Assembly (NCBI GenBank): GCA_041676005.1 | Contig: JBAYST010000006.1 | Location: forward strand, 1 to 28,229 | Source: JBAYST01 sp041676005 | GTDB lineage: Bacteria > Bacillota_I > Bacilli_A > RFN20 > CAG-826 | Length of the DNA: 28,229 bases | Direction: 5' to 3' | Shown here: piece by piece, positions 8,415-16,276 of the stretch | How positions within the stretch are numbered: position 1 is the stretch's first letter | Layout: each line of letters begins with the position of its first letter | Notes under the pieces: generated by a model | Database searches by the model: none | What the model saw: the letters and a program-made list of their open reading frames with translations, nothing else | Told to the model about the DNA's origin: nothing | Translations under genes and position numbers: made by a program

Positions 8415-8440
8415 AAAGACCACATTTTTAAGTGGTCTTT
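8415..8440 (-). terminator. Intrinsic terminator after rpmA
   Basis: A perfect 9-bp stem (AAAGACCAC with GTGGTCTTT), an 8-nt loop and a T-run on the minus strand, 14 nt past the rpmA stop. It closes rplU-prp-rpmA; some read-through into obgE is likely. Confidence 0.87.
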
Positions 8441-8453
8441 AATATTTAGTTAA

Positions 8454-8741
8454 TTATTTACTTTGCTCGTAAACGCTGACCCGGGTGCGAGTTTTTCCAA
8501 CTCTTTCGTATTTGACGATTCCAGCTTTCGTTGCAAAAATCGTATCATCTCCTCCAATTTTCGTATTCACTCCAGGGTAAATTTTCGTTCCTCTTTGGCG
8601 GTAGATAATATTTCCGGCTTTGACGGTTTGGCCATCACCTTTTTTGGCTCCTAATCGTTTCGATTCAGAGTCGCGTCCATTTTTAGTTGAACCAACACCT
8701 TTTTTCGAAGCGAATAATTGGAGATTTAGTTTGAACATCAT
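8454..8741 (-). CDS. rpmA: 50S ribosomal protein L27 (with cleavable N-terminus)
   Basis: L27 reaches the peptidyl transferase centre of the large subunit. The core ASKKGVGSTKNGRDSESKRLG is unmistakable. The first ten residues (MMFKLNLQLF) form the N-terminal extension seen in Bacillota, which the cysteine protease Prp removes before the Ala-Ser-Lys-Lys that must enter the ribosomal active site. The prp gene is directly upstream. There are two adjacent Met codons (8741 and 8738), and AAGGAAA serves either. 95 aa, intact. Confidence 0.98.
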   Translation of the reverse strand: MMFKLNLQLFASKKGVGSTKNGRDSESKRLGAKKGDGQTVKAGNIIYRQRGTKIYPGVNTKIGGDDTIFATKAGIVKYERVGKTRTRVSVYEQSK

Positions 8742-8759
8742 AGCGATGAATTTCCTTTC

Positions 8760-9065
8760 TTATTGAATTTCAATCTTGATAAATTTTTTCTTGCCTTCAG
8801 CAATTGTTTCTAATGAAGTGATGATTGTCTCGATGACGATTTCATCGTGATTAGAAACCGGACCTTTTGCGATCAATTCGGCGTCACCTTCGTTTAATCT
8901 AAAGTGGAAATTGTTCTTGCTTTCAATTGCATTGAATCCTCCGGTTAAGACCGCGCTGATGGCGGAACAGACAAGGTCTTGTCCATGTGGAGCACTATCA
9001 GCGTGCCCTTTGACCTTGAGTGAGAGGAATTTTCCAGCTTCTTTTTTAATTGCGACGTGAACCAT
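8760..9065 (-). CDS. prp: Ribosomal-processing cysteine protease Prp
   Basis: Prp (YsxB family) cleaves the N-terminal extension of L27 in Bacillota. The family signature GHADSAPHGQDLVCSAIS is present, with the catalytic His and Cys at residues 21 and 33. At 101 aa it is the expected size. It sits between rplU and rpmA, its normal place, with 4 nt between it and rplU. Because the L27 encoded next door keeps a cleavable LQLFA sequence, the processing system looks functional. Confidence 0.95.
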   Translation of the reverse strand: MVHVAIKKEAGKFLSLKVKGHADSAPHGQDLVCSAISAVLTGGFNAIESKNNFHFRLNEGDAELIAKGPVSNHDEIVIETIITSLETIAEGKKKFIKIEIQ

Positions 9066-9069
9066 AATT

Positions 9070-9378
9070 TTAAGCGTTGATCGTTTCGATAATCAGACAA
9101 GTGTAAGGTTGACGATGGCCGATCATTTTTCGAACATTGGTTTTCGCTTTATATTTGAAAACCTTCAATTTTTTCGATAAGCCTTGTTTTTCGACTTTGG
9201 CAGTTACGGTTGCTCCTTTAAGAAAAGGGTTTCCGGTTTTTAAAGTCTTATCCCCGATGAGAAGAACTTTATCAAAAGTATGAATGTCTCCTGCTTCGGC
9301 ATCGATCTTTTCAATGTAAATTTTTTGACCGATTTCGACTTTGATCTGTTTACCACCTGTTTCGATGATTGCGTACAT
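9070..9378 (-). CDS. rplU: 50S ribosomal protein L21
   Basis: L21 binds 23S rRNA in the large subunit. The start MYAIIETGGKQIKVEIGQ and the C-terminal block KTNVRKMIGHRQPYTCLII are family hallmarks. It has 102 aa, full length. ATG 9378 is preceded by AGGAGGC, the base of a long-range pairing in the leader (see the leader feature). It is first in the operon rplU-prp-rpmA. Codons end often in C (ATC, GTC, TAC), as in highly expressed genes of this genome. Confidence 0.98.
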   Translation of the reverse strand: MYAIIETGGKQIKVEIGQKIYIEKIDAEAGDIHTFDKVLLIGDKTLKTGNPFLKGATVTAKVEKQGLSKKLKVFKYKAKTNVRKMIGHRQPYTCLIIETINA

Positions 9379-9484
9379 AATGTGCCTCCTATTTTGAATT
9401 TCACTAAGGACTCGCTATTGAGGCACTTCTCGTCGAGAAGTTTTAAAACCTTGTTTAGGCGGTTGTAGCTAGTGAGACGACAAC
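9379..9484 (-). ncRNA. L21-type ribosomal protein leader (autoregulatory 5' UTR)
   Basis: The roughly 106-nt leader between the promoter and rplU is structured. A 7-bp hairpin ACTTCTC / GAGAAGT lies at 9425-9441. GAGGCAC in the mRNA (9382-9388), which contains part of the rplU ribosome-binding site, can pair perfectly with GTGCCTC at 9420-9426. That second pairing would hide the ribosome-binding site and is mutually exclusive, at its edge (9425-9426), with the first hairpin. Position and layout match the known L21 leader of Bacillota, where L21 is thought to control its own operon. The pairings are read from the sequence; the assignment to that RNA family is by context. Confidence 0.65.
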
Positions 9485-9490
9485 GCAAGT

Positions 9491-9519
9491 AATATAACAA
9501 TGTTATAAACAATAGTCAA
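9491..9519 (-). promoter_or_regulatory. rplU operon promoter
   Basis: TTGACT (9514-9519), exactly 17 bp, TATATT (9491-9496); predicted start near 9484. One of the strongest sigma-A-type promoters in the window, suited to a ribosomal protein operon. Confidence 0.85.
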
Positions 9520-9523
9520 TATT

Positions 9524-10222
9524 TTATTCAAGATTCTTTATCTTGGCGGACTGACAAGTTTTAAAAGAATAATAATCATCGCCACCAATTATCAGATGAT
9601 CGAGCAGTTCGATTCCGAGCTCTTTAGATTTGAGCATGATTTGTTGTGTGAGAATTATATCTTGATCAGAAGGAGATAAAAAACCATTGGGATGATTGTG
9701 AATAAGATAAAAATAAGCCGCTCGAGAAAGGAGCAATTCACGAATGATTTCTTTAAGTGAAACAAGCGACCCTTTTTCCGTCCCGACATAGAGTTCTTTT
9801 TCTTTTGTAATCCGCCTTTTTTTATCAAGTGAAATAACTAGAAAAACCTCTTGATTTAAACCGCTTAAAATCGCACTGTATTTTTGCAATAAAAACGGGG
9901 TGATATTTCCGAGATTATTTTCTTTTTCGATCTCGGTGAGATGAGCGCGATGGGCGAGTTCAAAGACAGCTGCCAGTTTAGCAGCAATTGCTTTCGATAC
10001 TCCTTCATAGGCGAGAAATTGCCTTAATTCCAAGCGAGAAACTTCACCTAGCCCATGATGGTCATTTAAGATTTTCTGTGCGATTTCTAAGGCCGAATAT
10101 TTTTTGGTTCCACTTGAAATTACAAGCGCTAATAACTCGTGATTAGATAAGAATTTTAAACCATATCTTTCGGCCTTTTCCCTCGGCCTTTCATAAGGGG
10201 GTAAATCTTTTATTTTACCCAT
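9524..10222 (-). CDS. radC: RadC family JAB1/MPN metalloprotease-fold protein
   Basis: The protein has the RadC/UPF0758 layout: N-terminal KDLPPYERPREKAERYG, a helix-hairpin-helix-like segment, then a JAMM/MPN metal-binding motif H-N-H-P-N-G with S-P-S-x-x-D near residues 180-193. Its biological role is not settled, and the early link to DNA repair was withdrawn for E. coli. At 232 aa it equals the usual length. I start at ATG 10222, which overlaps the stop of the preceding 59-codon gene as TAATG, rather than at the in-frame TTG 10243, which adds seven non-conserved residues. No terminator is seen before the rplU promoter. Confidence 0.93.
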   Translation of the reverse strand: MGKIKDLPPYERPREKAERYGLKFLSNHELLALVISSGTKKYSALEIAQKILNDHHGLGEVSRLELRQFLAYEGVSKAIAAKLAAVFELAHRAHLTEIEKENNLGNITPFLLQKYSAILSGLNQEVFLVISLDKKRRITKEKELYVGTEKGSLVSLKEIIRELLLSRAAYFYLIHNHPNGFLSPSDQDIILTQQIMLKSKELGIELLDHLIIGGDDYYSFKTCQSAKIKNLE

Positions 10223-10401
10223 TAATTCCAGGTGAATTTCCAACCGCCCGGAATTGTCGTTGTGCCTTTTTTAGAAACGAAGATTTTATAAGCGACAATT
10301 GCCGCAATCGCTACGGCTAAAACCGCCATCACCATCGTCAAGGTGATCGGCTCTCCAACTTGCTGATTGGCTAATTCTTCAAGACTCATTTCGTGTTTCA
10401 T
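10222..10401 (-). CDS. 59-aa membrane or bacteriocin-like peptide between valS and radC
   Basis: An open frame of 59 codons starts at ATG 10401 behind a perfect AGGAGG and ends in a TAATG overlap with radC. The peptide begins MKHEMSLEEL, an acidic amphipathic segment recalling leader peptides. It then has a 20-24 residue Val/Ala/Ile membrane helix (about 22-42), a KK positive end and a tail TTTIPGGWKFTWN. The size, acidic leader-like start, hydrophobic core and aromatic Gly-Gly-Trp tail suggest either a small membrane protein or a ribosomally made peptide. No processing or transport genes lie nearby, which argues against a dedicated bacteriocin locus. Coupling to radC is clear. I do not recognise a family with certainty. 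Confidence 0.8.
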   Translation of the reverse strand: MKHEMSLEELANQQVGEPITLTMVMAVLAVAIAAIVAYKIFVSKKGTTTIPGGWKFTWN

Positions 10402-10428
10402 AAAAAACCTCCTACTACAAGTAAGAGG
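10402..10428 (-). terminator. Terminator-like hairpin that contains the small-peptide ribosome-binding site
   Basis: On the minus strand, CCTCTTAC (10421-10428), loop TTGTA, GTAGGAGG (10408-10415), then six T residues (10402-10407) directly before the ATG of the 59-codon gene. The 8-bp stem has seven Watson-Crick pairs and one G-T pair. It has the form of an intrinsic terminator for valS, yet its 3' arm is the AGGAGG ribosome-binding site of the next gene, so the fold would both stop transcription and hide the translation start. Confidence 0.65.
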
Positions 10429-10450
10429 CTTGAAACTCGATTGCTAATTT

Positions 10451-13051
10451 TTAATCTAAGAGCCTTGATTTTTTGCTAAGTAAAAGCGTTAAAACTTGTT
10501 CGTGTTCAGCGAGTTTTTTTCTCTCGTTTTCAACCTTTTCTTTTGGAGCTTTTAAAAGGAAAGATTGTTTTTCAAGCATCGATTTTGCGCGCTTGATCTC
10601 ACTTTCTTCATAGGCGATTGAAATTTCAATTTTCTTTAAGAGTTCTTCTTTATTGATTTGCTCTTTGATCAACATTGAACCGTGTTTTAAAATGCGCAAA
10701 ACCCCATCCAATTTTGAAATATCTTCACTATTTAAGGTAATTTCGGTTGCAAAAGCGAATCTTTTCAAATAAATTTCAAAACCCTTAAAAAATTGTAATT
10801 GCGAAGAAATAACTAAATCGACCGGGGTGTTTGGAGCGAGTTTATTTTCAATTTTATAAGTTCTTATTTCTTTAATTGCGTCAAGGAGTAGCTCGACTTT
10901 ATCATCATCTTTTTTATCGATTATCTTCGCTTCAAATTTCGGATATGTTTCAAGTGCAATAGATTGAAGATGGTTTGGAAGATTGAGATAGATTTCTTCT
11001 GCGATAAAAGGAGTGTATGGATTGATCATAATCAAAATGTTTTTTAGAGCTAAAAAGAGAACTTGTAAAGTGTTAGATCTCGCCTTTTGATCTTCGCTAG
11101 CCAATGTTACTTTGCTCATTTCTAGATACTGTCCACAAAAATCATCATAGACAAAATTGTAGAGATGATTCGAGGCTGCATTGAAGTCATATTTATCCAT
11201 GTTATGCGTGACATTTTTAATCGTTTTTTGCAGGCGATTAATAATCCATTTATCAAGTGGAGAAAGACTAGAAATCACCAATTTTTCTTCTTTAAAATCT
11301 TCAGGTAAAATTCCCAAAATATATCGTGCGGCATTCCAGATTTTGTTGAGATAATTAGCACTTGCTTGTAACTTTTCTTCACTATACCGCATGTCTTGCC
11401 CGGGAGTGGAATTGGTCGTTAAAAAATAACGTAATGCATCTGATCCATATTGTTCAATCAGTTCCATGGGGTCCACTCCATTGCCGAGTGATTTAGACAT
11501 TTTTCGTCCCTGAGAATCGCGGACTAAACCGTGAATCGTCACTGTCTCAAATGGTCGTTTAGAAGTGTTCTCTAACGATTGGAAAATCATCCGTGAAACC
11601 CAAAAGAAAATGATGTCATAACCAGTGCACAAAACGCTGGTTGGAAAATAGCGTTTATAGTCATCGGTTTCATTAGGCCAACCAAGAGTAGAAAATGGCC
11701 AAAGCGCACTTGAAAACCAAGTGTCTAAAACATCGCGATCTTGTTCGTAATTCTCAAGGTCAAGAGGTGGATTTTCGCTGACCATTAATTGACCGGTTTC
11801 TTTATGATAATAAGCGGGAATTCGATGTCCCCACCACAGTTGTCTAGAGATGCACCAATCTTCAACATTTTCCATCCAACGGGTTAAAACATTTTCAAAA
11901 CGCGCAGGTATAAAAGTGACTTTATTTTTCGTCTTTTGATTTTTTAGGGTCTTCTGCGCTAATGGTTTCATTTTGATAAACCACTGTTTAGAAATCATCG
12001 GTTCGACGATTGCCCCACTTCGTTCTGAATGACCGATTGGATGAATGATCTTTTCAATTTTGAATAAGTCCCCATTTTCTTTAATTTCAGCGACGAGAAG
12101 TTTTCGACACTCAAATCTGTCGAGCCCTTCATATTTTCCAGCTTCTTCGTTCATCGTCGCATCTTTATTCATGCAGACGACTTTTTCTAAACCATGTTTT
12201 TCACCTAATGTAAAATCATTTGGATCATGAGCTGGTGTGCATTTCATCGCCCCAGTTCCAAAATTCATATCGACATATTCATCTCCGATAATCGGAAGTT
12301 GCTTTCCATTTGCAGGATTGATCGCTTTTTTACCGATCAACTTTTGATATCGCTTATCAAGGGGATTGACAATTAAGGCCGTATCACCAAACATCGTCTC
12401 AGGACGCGTGGTGGCAATAACTAAAATTTCATCACTATCGACTACTTTATATTTAAAGTAATAAAATTGACCTTTTACATCTTTATGAATGACTTCGATG
12501 TTAGATAAGGCAGTCATTTGTACTGGATCCCAGTTTATCAGTCTTTCACCTTGATAAATCAAACCTTTTTGATAATAAGAGACAAAGACTTTATTGACGG
12601 CGTGATTCAAGCCCTCATCAAGAGTGAATCTCTCTCGTGTATAATCTAAGGCTAGACCGAGTTTAGCCCATTGTTCGTGAATTCGATCACTATAGTGATC
12701 TTTCCATTCCCAAGTCTTTTTTAAAAATTCTTCCCGGGTGATAGTTTTGATATCGACTCCTTCATTTCTCAATCTTTCCATCACTTTAGCCTGCGTAGCA
12801 ATGCCAGCGTGATCCATTCCAGGAAGCCATAAGACATCAAAACCTTTTGCTTTTTTATAACGGGCGATAATATCTTGAATCGTCGTATCCCAAGCATGGC
12901 CTAAATGGAGCATCCCAGTGACATTAGGAGGCGGAATAACCATTGAAAAAGGAGGTTTACTTTTATCTAGCGCAGTGAAATAACCGTGGGCTTTCCACTT
13001 CTCGTACTTACCTTCTTCGACCTCTTTAGGGTCATATCTTTTTTCTAACAT
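10451..13051 (-). CDS. valS: Valyl-tRNA synthetase
   Basis: ValS charges tRNA-Val in the cytoplasm. The class I signatures are HLGH (49-52, HIGH box, inside PPPNVTGMLHLGHAW) and KMSKS (517-521). Between them lies the editing domain, with ATTRPETMFGDTA (213-225), and then the ISRQLWWGHRIPAY block after residue 400. The C-terminal part ends in the Lys/Glu-rich coiled-coil arm typical of ValS. 866 aa, full length. ATG 13051 follows AAGGAGGAC. It is preceded by a T-box leader with a GTC specifier, so transcription should rise when uncharged tRNA-Val accumulates. Confidence 0.98.
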   Translation of the reverse strand: MLEKRYDPKEVEEGKYEKWKAHGYFTALDKSKPPFSMVIPPPNVTGMLHLGHAWDTTIQDIIARYKKAKGFDVLWLPGMDHAGIATQAKVMERLRNEGVDIKTITREEFLKKTWEWKDHYSDRIHEQWAKLGLALDYTRERFTLDEGLNHAVNKVFVSYYQKGLIYQGERLINWDPVQMTALSNIEVIHKDVKGQFYYFKYKVVDSDEILVIATTRPETMFGDTALIVNPLDKRYQKLIGKKAINPANGKQLPIIGDEYVDMNFGTGAMKCTPAHDPNDFTLGEKHGLEKVVCMNKDATMNEEAGKYEGLDRFECRKLLVAEIKENGDLFKIEKIIHPIGHSERSGAIVEPMISKQWFIKMKPLAQKTLKNQKTKNKVTFIPARFENVLTRWMENVEDWCISRQLWWGHRIPAYYHKETGQLMVSENPPLDLENYEQDRDVLDTWFSSALWPFSTLGWPNETDDYKRYFPTSVLCTGYDIIFFWVSRMIFQSLENTSKRPFETVTIHGLVRDSQGRKMSKSLGNGVDPMELIEQYGSDALRYFLTTNSTPGQDMRYSEEKLQASANYLNKIWNAARYILGILPEDFKEEKLVISSLSPLDKWIINRLQKTIKNVTHNMDKYDFNAASNHLYNFVYDDFCGQYLEMSKVTLASEDQKARSNTLQVLFLALKNILIMINPYTPFIAEEIYLNLPNHLQSIALETYPKFEAKIIDKKDDDKVELLLDAIKEIRTYKIENKLAPNTPVDLVISSQLQFFKGFEIYLKRFAFATEITLNSEDISKLDGVLRILKHGSMLIKEQINKEELLKKIEISIAYEESEIKRAKSMLEKQSFLLKAPKEKVENERKKLAEHEQVLTLLLSKKSRLLD

Positions 13052-13078
13052 CGAGGTGTCCTCCTTATAAAAAATAAA

Positions 13079-13280
13079 AACGTCCGGGAAAGGACGTTAT
13101 TAAACGCGGTACCACCTTTATTCGCCATCATCGATGACGCTCTTGAAATCGTTAACGCCGAATTACGCAATGATTAATTGGTCCGAACAAAGCGACTTCG
13201 GAATGATTCCTTGTCCCTTTTCCACCGTCTGGGACTCTCTAAAAAGAAAGCGCATTCTTACTACTTTTTGTTCTTAGGAC
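13079..13280 (-). promoter_or_regulatory. Valine-specific T-box leader of valS
   Basis: The mRNA leader holds the T-box sequence AGGTGGTACCGCG (about 13105-13117), whose TGG bulge pairs with the uncharged tRNA CCA end. Before it, a long stem I has AGAGAGT and GGTGG distal elements (about 13222-13241) and a GTC valine codon at 13194-13196 in the specifier position. After the T-box comes the terminator AACGTCC / GGACGTT (13079-13098) with a T-rich tail. Uncharged tRNA-Val would stabilise the antiterminator and allow valS transcription. Specifier, T-box, terminator and downstream gene all agree. Confidence 0.93.
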
Positions 13281-13286
13281 AATTTG

Positions 13287-13314
13287 ATTATACCAATTTC
13301 AAGGTTTTATGCAA
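13287..13314 (-). promoter_or_regulatory. valS T-box promoter
   Basis: TTGCAT (13309-13314), 16 bp, TATAAT (13287-13292), with a TG one base before the -10 box (extended -10). Start near 13280, at the 5' end of the T-box stem I. It begins only 9 bp beyond the ysxC stop codon. Confidence 0.85.
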
Positions 13315-13322
13315 TAAAACTA

Positions 13323-13913
13323 TTACGCGAGGATTTTTTCGATCCACATCTTGAGTTTTCCTAAACTCTTTTTGTTTTTGATTGAAACCGCGATCAAATC
13401 TTTTTCTTCTTCGATTAGCGAATGATTTTTTAATTCACGAAGCGTCGCTGCTTTTTCCTTTTGATTCACTTTATCGCTTTTGGTTAAGACCAAAATAAAA
13501 GGAAGTTCACTTTTTAAGAAAAAATCATGGAGCAATAAATCATCTTCATTAGGAATTCGCCGAGAATCGAGCAAGAAGATGACTCCTTTTAATTTCTTTG
13601 AAGTCATAAATAAACTATTCATCATCGTCTGAAAATCGACGATTTCTTTTTTTGGGGAAATCGAATAGCCATATCCAGGAGCATCGATCAGATAGAATTT
13701 TTGATCGACATTGAAGAAATTGAGTAATTTCGTATGTCCTGGTTTAGAAGATGTAAATGCAAGACTTTTATGGTTTGCTAAAGCATTGATCAAAGATGAC
13801 TTCCCAACATTTGAACGTCCGACAATTAAAATTTCATCTAATACGGAGTCTTTGGGAGCCTCAAAATATGTCGGTGCGCTTTTGATGAAAATCACGTTTT
13901 GGAAATTGATCAT
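13323..13913 (-). CDS. ysxC: Ribosome biogenesis GTPase YsxC/EngB
   Basis: YsxC (EngB, YihA) is an essential small GTPase in 50S assembly. P-loop GRSNVGKSS (32-40), switch region with SSKPGHTKLLN, G3 DAPGYG, G4 TKSDK and a G5 SIKNK-like element are in order; 196 aa is normal. The start ATG 13913 lies 1 nt past the lon stop, so it is translationally coupled to lon. It is last in tig-lon-ysxC; no terminator hairpin is visible before the valS promoter, which nearly abuts it. Confidence 0.96.
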   Translation of the reverse strand: MINFQNVIFIKSAPTYFEAPKDSVLDEILIVGRSNVGKSSLINALANHKSLAFTSSKPGHTKLLNFFNVDQKFYLIDAPGYGYSISPKKEIVDFQTMMNSLFMTSKKLKGVIFLLDSRRIPNEDDLLLHDFFLKSELPFILVLTKSDKVNQKEKAATLRELKNHSLIEEEKDLIAVSIKNKKSLGKLKMWIEKILA

Positions 13914-13914
13914 T

Positions 13915-16245
13915 TTATTTATCTACCAAGGCGACCTTTAAAGCATCATCGACTTTTTTCATAAAGATGATTTTCAAGGCTTTTTTCACTTCTTTAGGTA
14001 ATTCATCAACCGCTTTTTTGTTTTCATCAGGAACGACAATGGTCGTGATTCCACTTCTTAACGCAGCTAAAGATTTTTCTCTTAAACCACCAATAGGTAA
14101 AGCATTACCTCTTAAGGTAACTTCGCCTGTCATCGCGACGTTAGGATCCACAGGTTGATGGCCTAAGCAAGAAATAATTGCGGTAGTAATCGCGACACCT
14201 GCACTTGGTCCATCCTTTGGAACGGCTCCTTCTGGAACGTGGATGTGAATATCATTTTTGGCAAATAATTCGTTATCGATTTTATAGCGATCAGCATTAG
14301 CTCGGACATAGTCTAGAGCGATCGAGGCTGATTCTTTCATCACGTCTCCTAAGTGTCCGGTGAGAATCAAACCGCCCTTGCCAGGGAAGTAATTGACTTC
14401 AATCGGTAAAATGTCTCCACCGTATTCGGTATAGGCTAAACCAGTGACGACACCGACTTGTGGTTCGACTTCTTTTTTCGAATTTTCAAAAATTTCTGTT
14501 CCTAAAAATTCGACGACTTTCTTTTCGTCAATATCAATCGTCTTGATCGATGGATCTTTGACAATCGAAACGACAACTTTTCTGAGACAAGAAGCGATTT
14601 TTCTTTCTAAATCACGAACTCCCGCTTCGCGGGTGTAATGCTGAATGATATAGGTGATCGATGGATCTTTAATTTTTGCTTGTTCTTTTTTTAAACCATT
14701 CAAAACGAGTTGTTTTGGAATGAGGTGCCTTTTAGCAATTTGAACTTTTTCGAGTTCGGTATAAGAATTGACCTCAATTAGCTCAAGACGATCTCTTAAA
14801 GGTGCTGGAATATTTTCTAAATAGTTTGCCGTGCAGATGAATAAAACATCACTGAGATCATATGGCTCTTCTAAATAGTTGTCATTAAATGCAGTGTTTT
14901 GTTCTGGGTCTAAAACTTCTAATAAAGCAGAACTCGGATCACCTTTATAACTTGAGGCGAGTTTATCGACTTCATCGAGGAGGAAAACCGGGTTGACCAC
15001 CCCCGCTTTTTTCATTCCAGAGATAATTCTTCCAGGCATCGATCCGACATAGGTCCGACGATGACCACGAATTTCGGCTTCATCACTCACCCCTCCTAAA
15101 GAAGCTTTGATGAATTTTCGATCGAGCGCTCGGGCAATCGATTTGCCAAGCGAAGTCTTTCCACAACCAGGTGGGCCATAAAAACATAAAATCGGTGATT
15201 TCAAATTACCGGTCAATTTTTTGACCGCTAAATATTCGACGATTCTCTTTTTCACTTTTTCTAGTCCATAGTGATCTTCATCGAGAATTTTTTCGACATT
15301 TGCTAAATCTTCATTGTCGATCGTCCTTTGATACCAAGGAACCGCCATCATCGTTTCAATATAGTTTTGAATGAGTGAAGCTTCTAAAGAAGCTGGAGGC
15401 ATCATTTCGAATTTCTTCAATTCGGATTTGATTTTTGCTTTGACGTGCTCTGGATAAGGATTCTTATCGAGATCTTCTAAAATCTTATCGGTTTTTTCTC
15501 CACCGATCGCTTCATCTCCGAGCTCTTTTTTAATCGCTCGCATTTTTTCTCTTAAGAAATATTCTTTTTGCGATTTCTCGGCAGATTCACGAACTGAATC
15601 ATGAATGCGGCGTTCGATTTCACTATTTTCTTTTTCGCCTGCTAGGGCATTTAAAGTGATTCCGACCAAAGTCTCGATCGAATTGGTTTCAAGAGCTTTA
15701 GCCTTGATTTCTAAAGACGTTTGTAAAAACGCTAGAAGAGAATAACATAAAGCGGCTAAGTCATCGGTTTTACCGATTTGATTGATTAAAGTTTTGGGCA
15801 TCTTTGCCATAAGATCAGGCATCGAATCTAAGGTTTGAGTGATGATTCTGGCGAATTGATCTTTTTTTGCAGTTTCGATTTGATCGAGTTTTAAGACTTT
15901 TCCATCACAGACATAATATCCATCTGTTTCATGAAAATTATTGAGTTCGACTCTTTCAGTTGGCATGACGCGTAAGCGCGTTGAATCTCCGTGAGCGTTA
16001 GCAGTCGTGATTCGACAGAGCACTCCGGTTTGATAGATATCTTGAAAAGTCGGATTTTCGACATTTGGATTGATTTGCGATGTGATAAAAATCAAAGAAT
16101 CTGCAGAAAGACGCGATGCGTCAACTGCGTTGATTGAAATTTTTCTTCCCGCTTCAATCGTCTGCGGACTTCCGGGGAAAAGGATGAGCTCTCGGGTGAT
16201 GAGAAGCGGTAATTGTAATGTTTCTGGAAGATTTTTTTTATCCAT
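13915..16245 (-). CDS. lon: ATP-dependent protease Lon (LonA)
   Basis: Lon is a hexameric cytoplasmic AAA+ protease that degrades misfolded and regulatory proteins. The sequence shows an N-terminal substrate-binding domain (1-200), a coiled-coil region (about 205-290), Walker A GPPGCGKT (357-364) and Walker B FLLDEVDK (421-428). It ends with the proteolytic domain, which has the Ser681 (KDGPSAG) and Lys724 (LREKS) dyad. 776 aa is the length of B. subtilis LonA. ATG 16245 follows AAAGGAGA. It is 31 nt downstream of tig and 1 nt upstream of ysxC, an arrangement like B. subtilis but without clpX and lonB. A heat-shock-type regulator could act at the shared promoter (see the inverted repeat at 17604-17618). 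Confidence 0.98.
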   Translation of the reverse strand: MDKKNLPETLQLPLLITRELILFPGSPQTIEAGRKISINAVDASRLSADSLIFITSQINPNVENPTFQDIYQTGVLCRITTANAHGDSTRLRVMPTERVELNNFHETDGYYVCDGKVLKLDQIETAKKDQFARIITQTLDSMPDLMAKMPKTLINQIGKTDDLAALCYSLLAFLQTSLEIKAKALETNSIETLVGITLNALAGEKENSEIERRIHDSVRESAEKSQKEYFLREKMRAIKKELGDEAIGGEKTDKILEDLDKNPYPEHVKAKIKSELKKFEMMPPASLEASLIQNYIETMMAVPWYQRTIDNEDLANVEKILDEDHYGLEKVKKRIVEYLAVKKLTGNLKSPILCFYGPPGCGKTSLGKSIARALDRKFIKASLGGVSDEAEIRGHRRTYVGSMPGRIISGMKKAGVVNPVFLLDEVDKLASSYKGDPSSALLEVLDPEQNTAFNDNYLEEPYDLSDVLFICTANYLENIPAPLRDRLELIEVNSYTELEKVQIAKRHLIPKQLVLNGLKKEQAKIKDPSITYIIQHYTREAGVRDLERKIASCLRKVVVSIVKDPSIKTIDIDEKKVVEFLGTEIFENSKKEVEPQVGVVTGLAYTEYGGDILPIEVNYFPGKGGLILTGHLGDVMKESASIALDYVRANADRYKIDNELFAKNDIHIHVPEGAVPKDGPSAGVAITTAIISCLGHQPVDPNVAMTGEVTLRGNALPIGGLREKSLAALRSGITTIVVPDENKKAVDELPKEVKKALKIIFMKKVDDALKVALVDK

Positions 16246-16276
16246 TAACTTTTCTCCTTTCTAGTTTTGAAATTGA

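Noticed and set aside
10222..10401. Full bacteriocin biosynthesis cluster around the 59-codon peptide
   Set aside because: The neighbours are valS and radC; no ABC exporter, modification enzyme or immunity gene is present.
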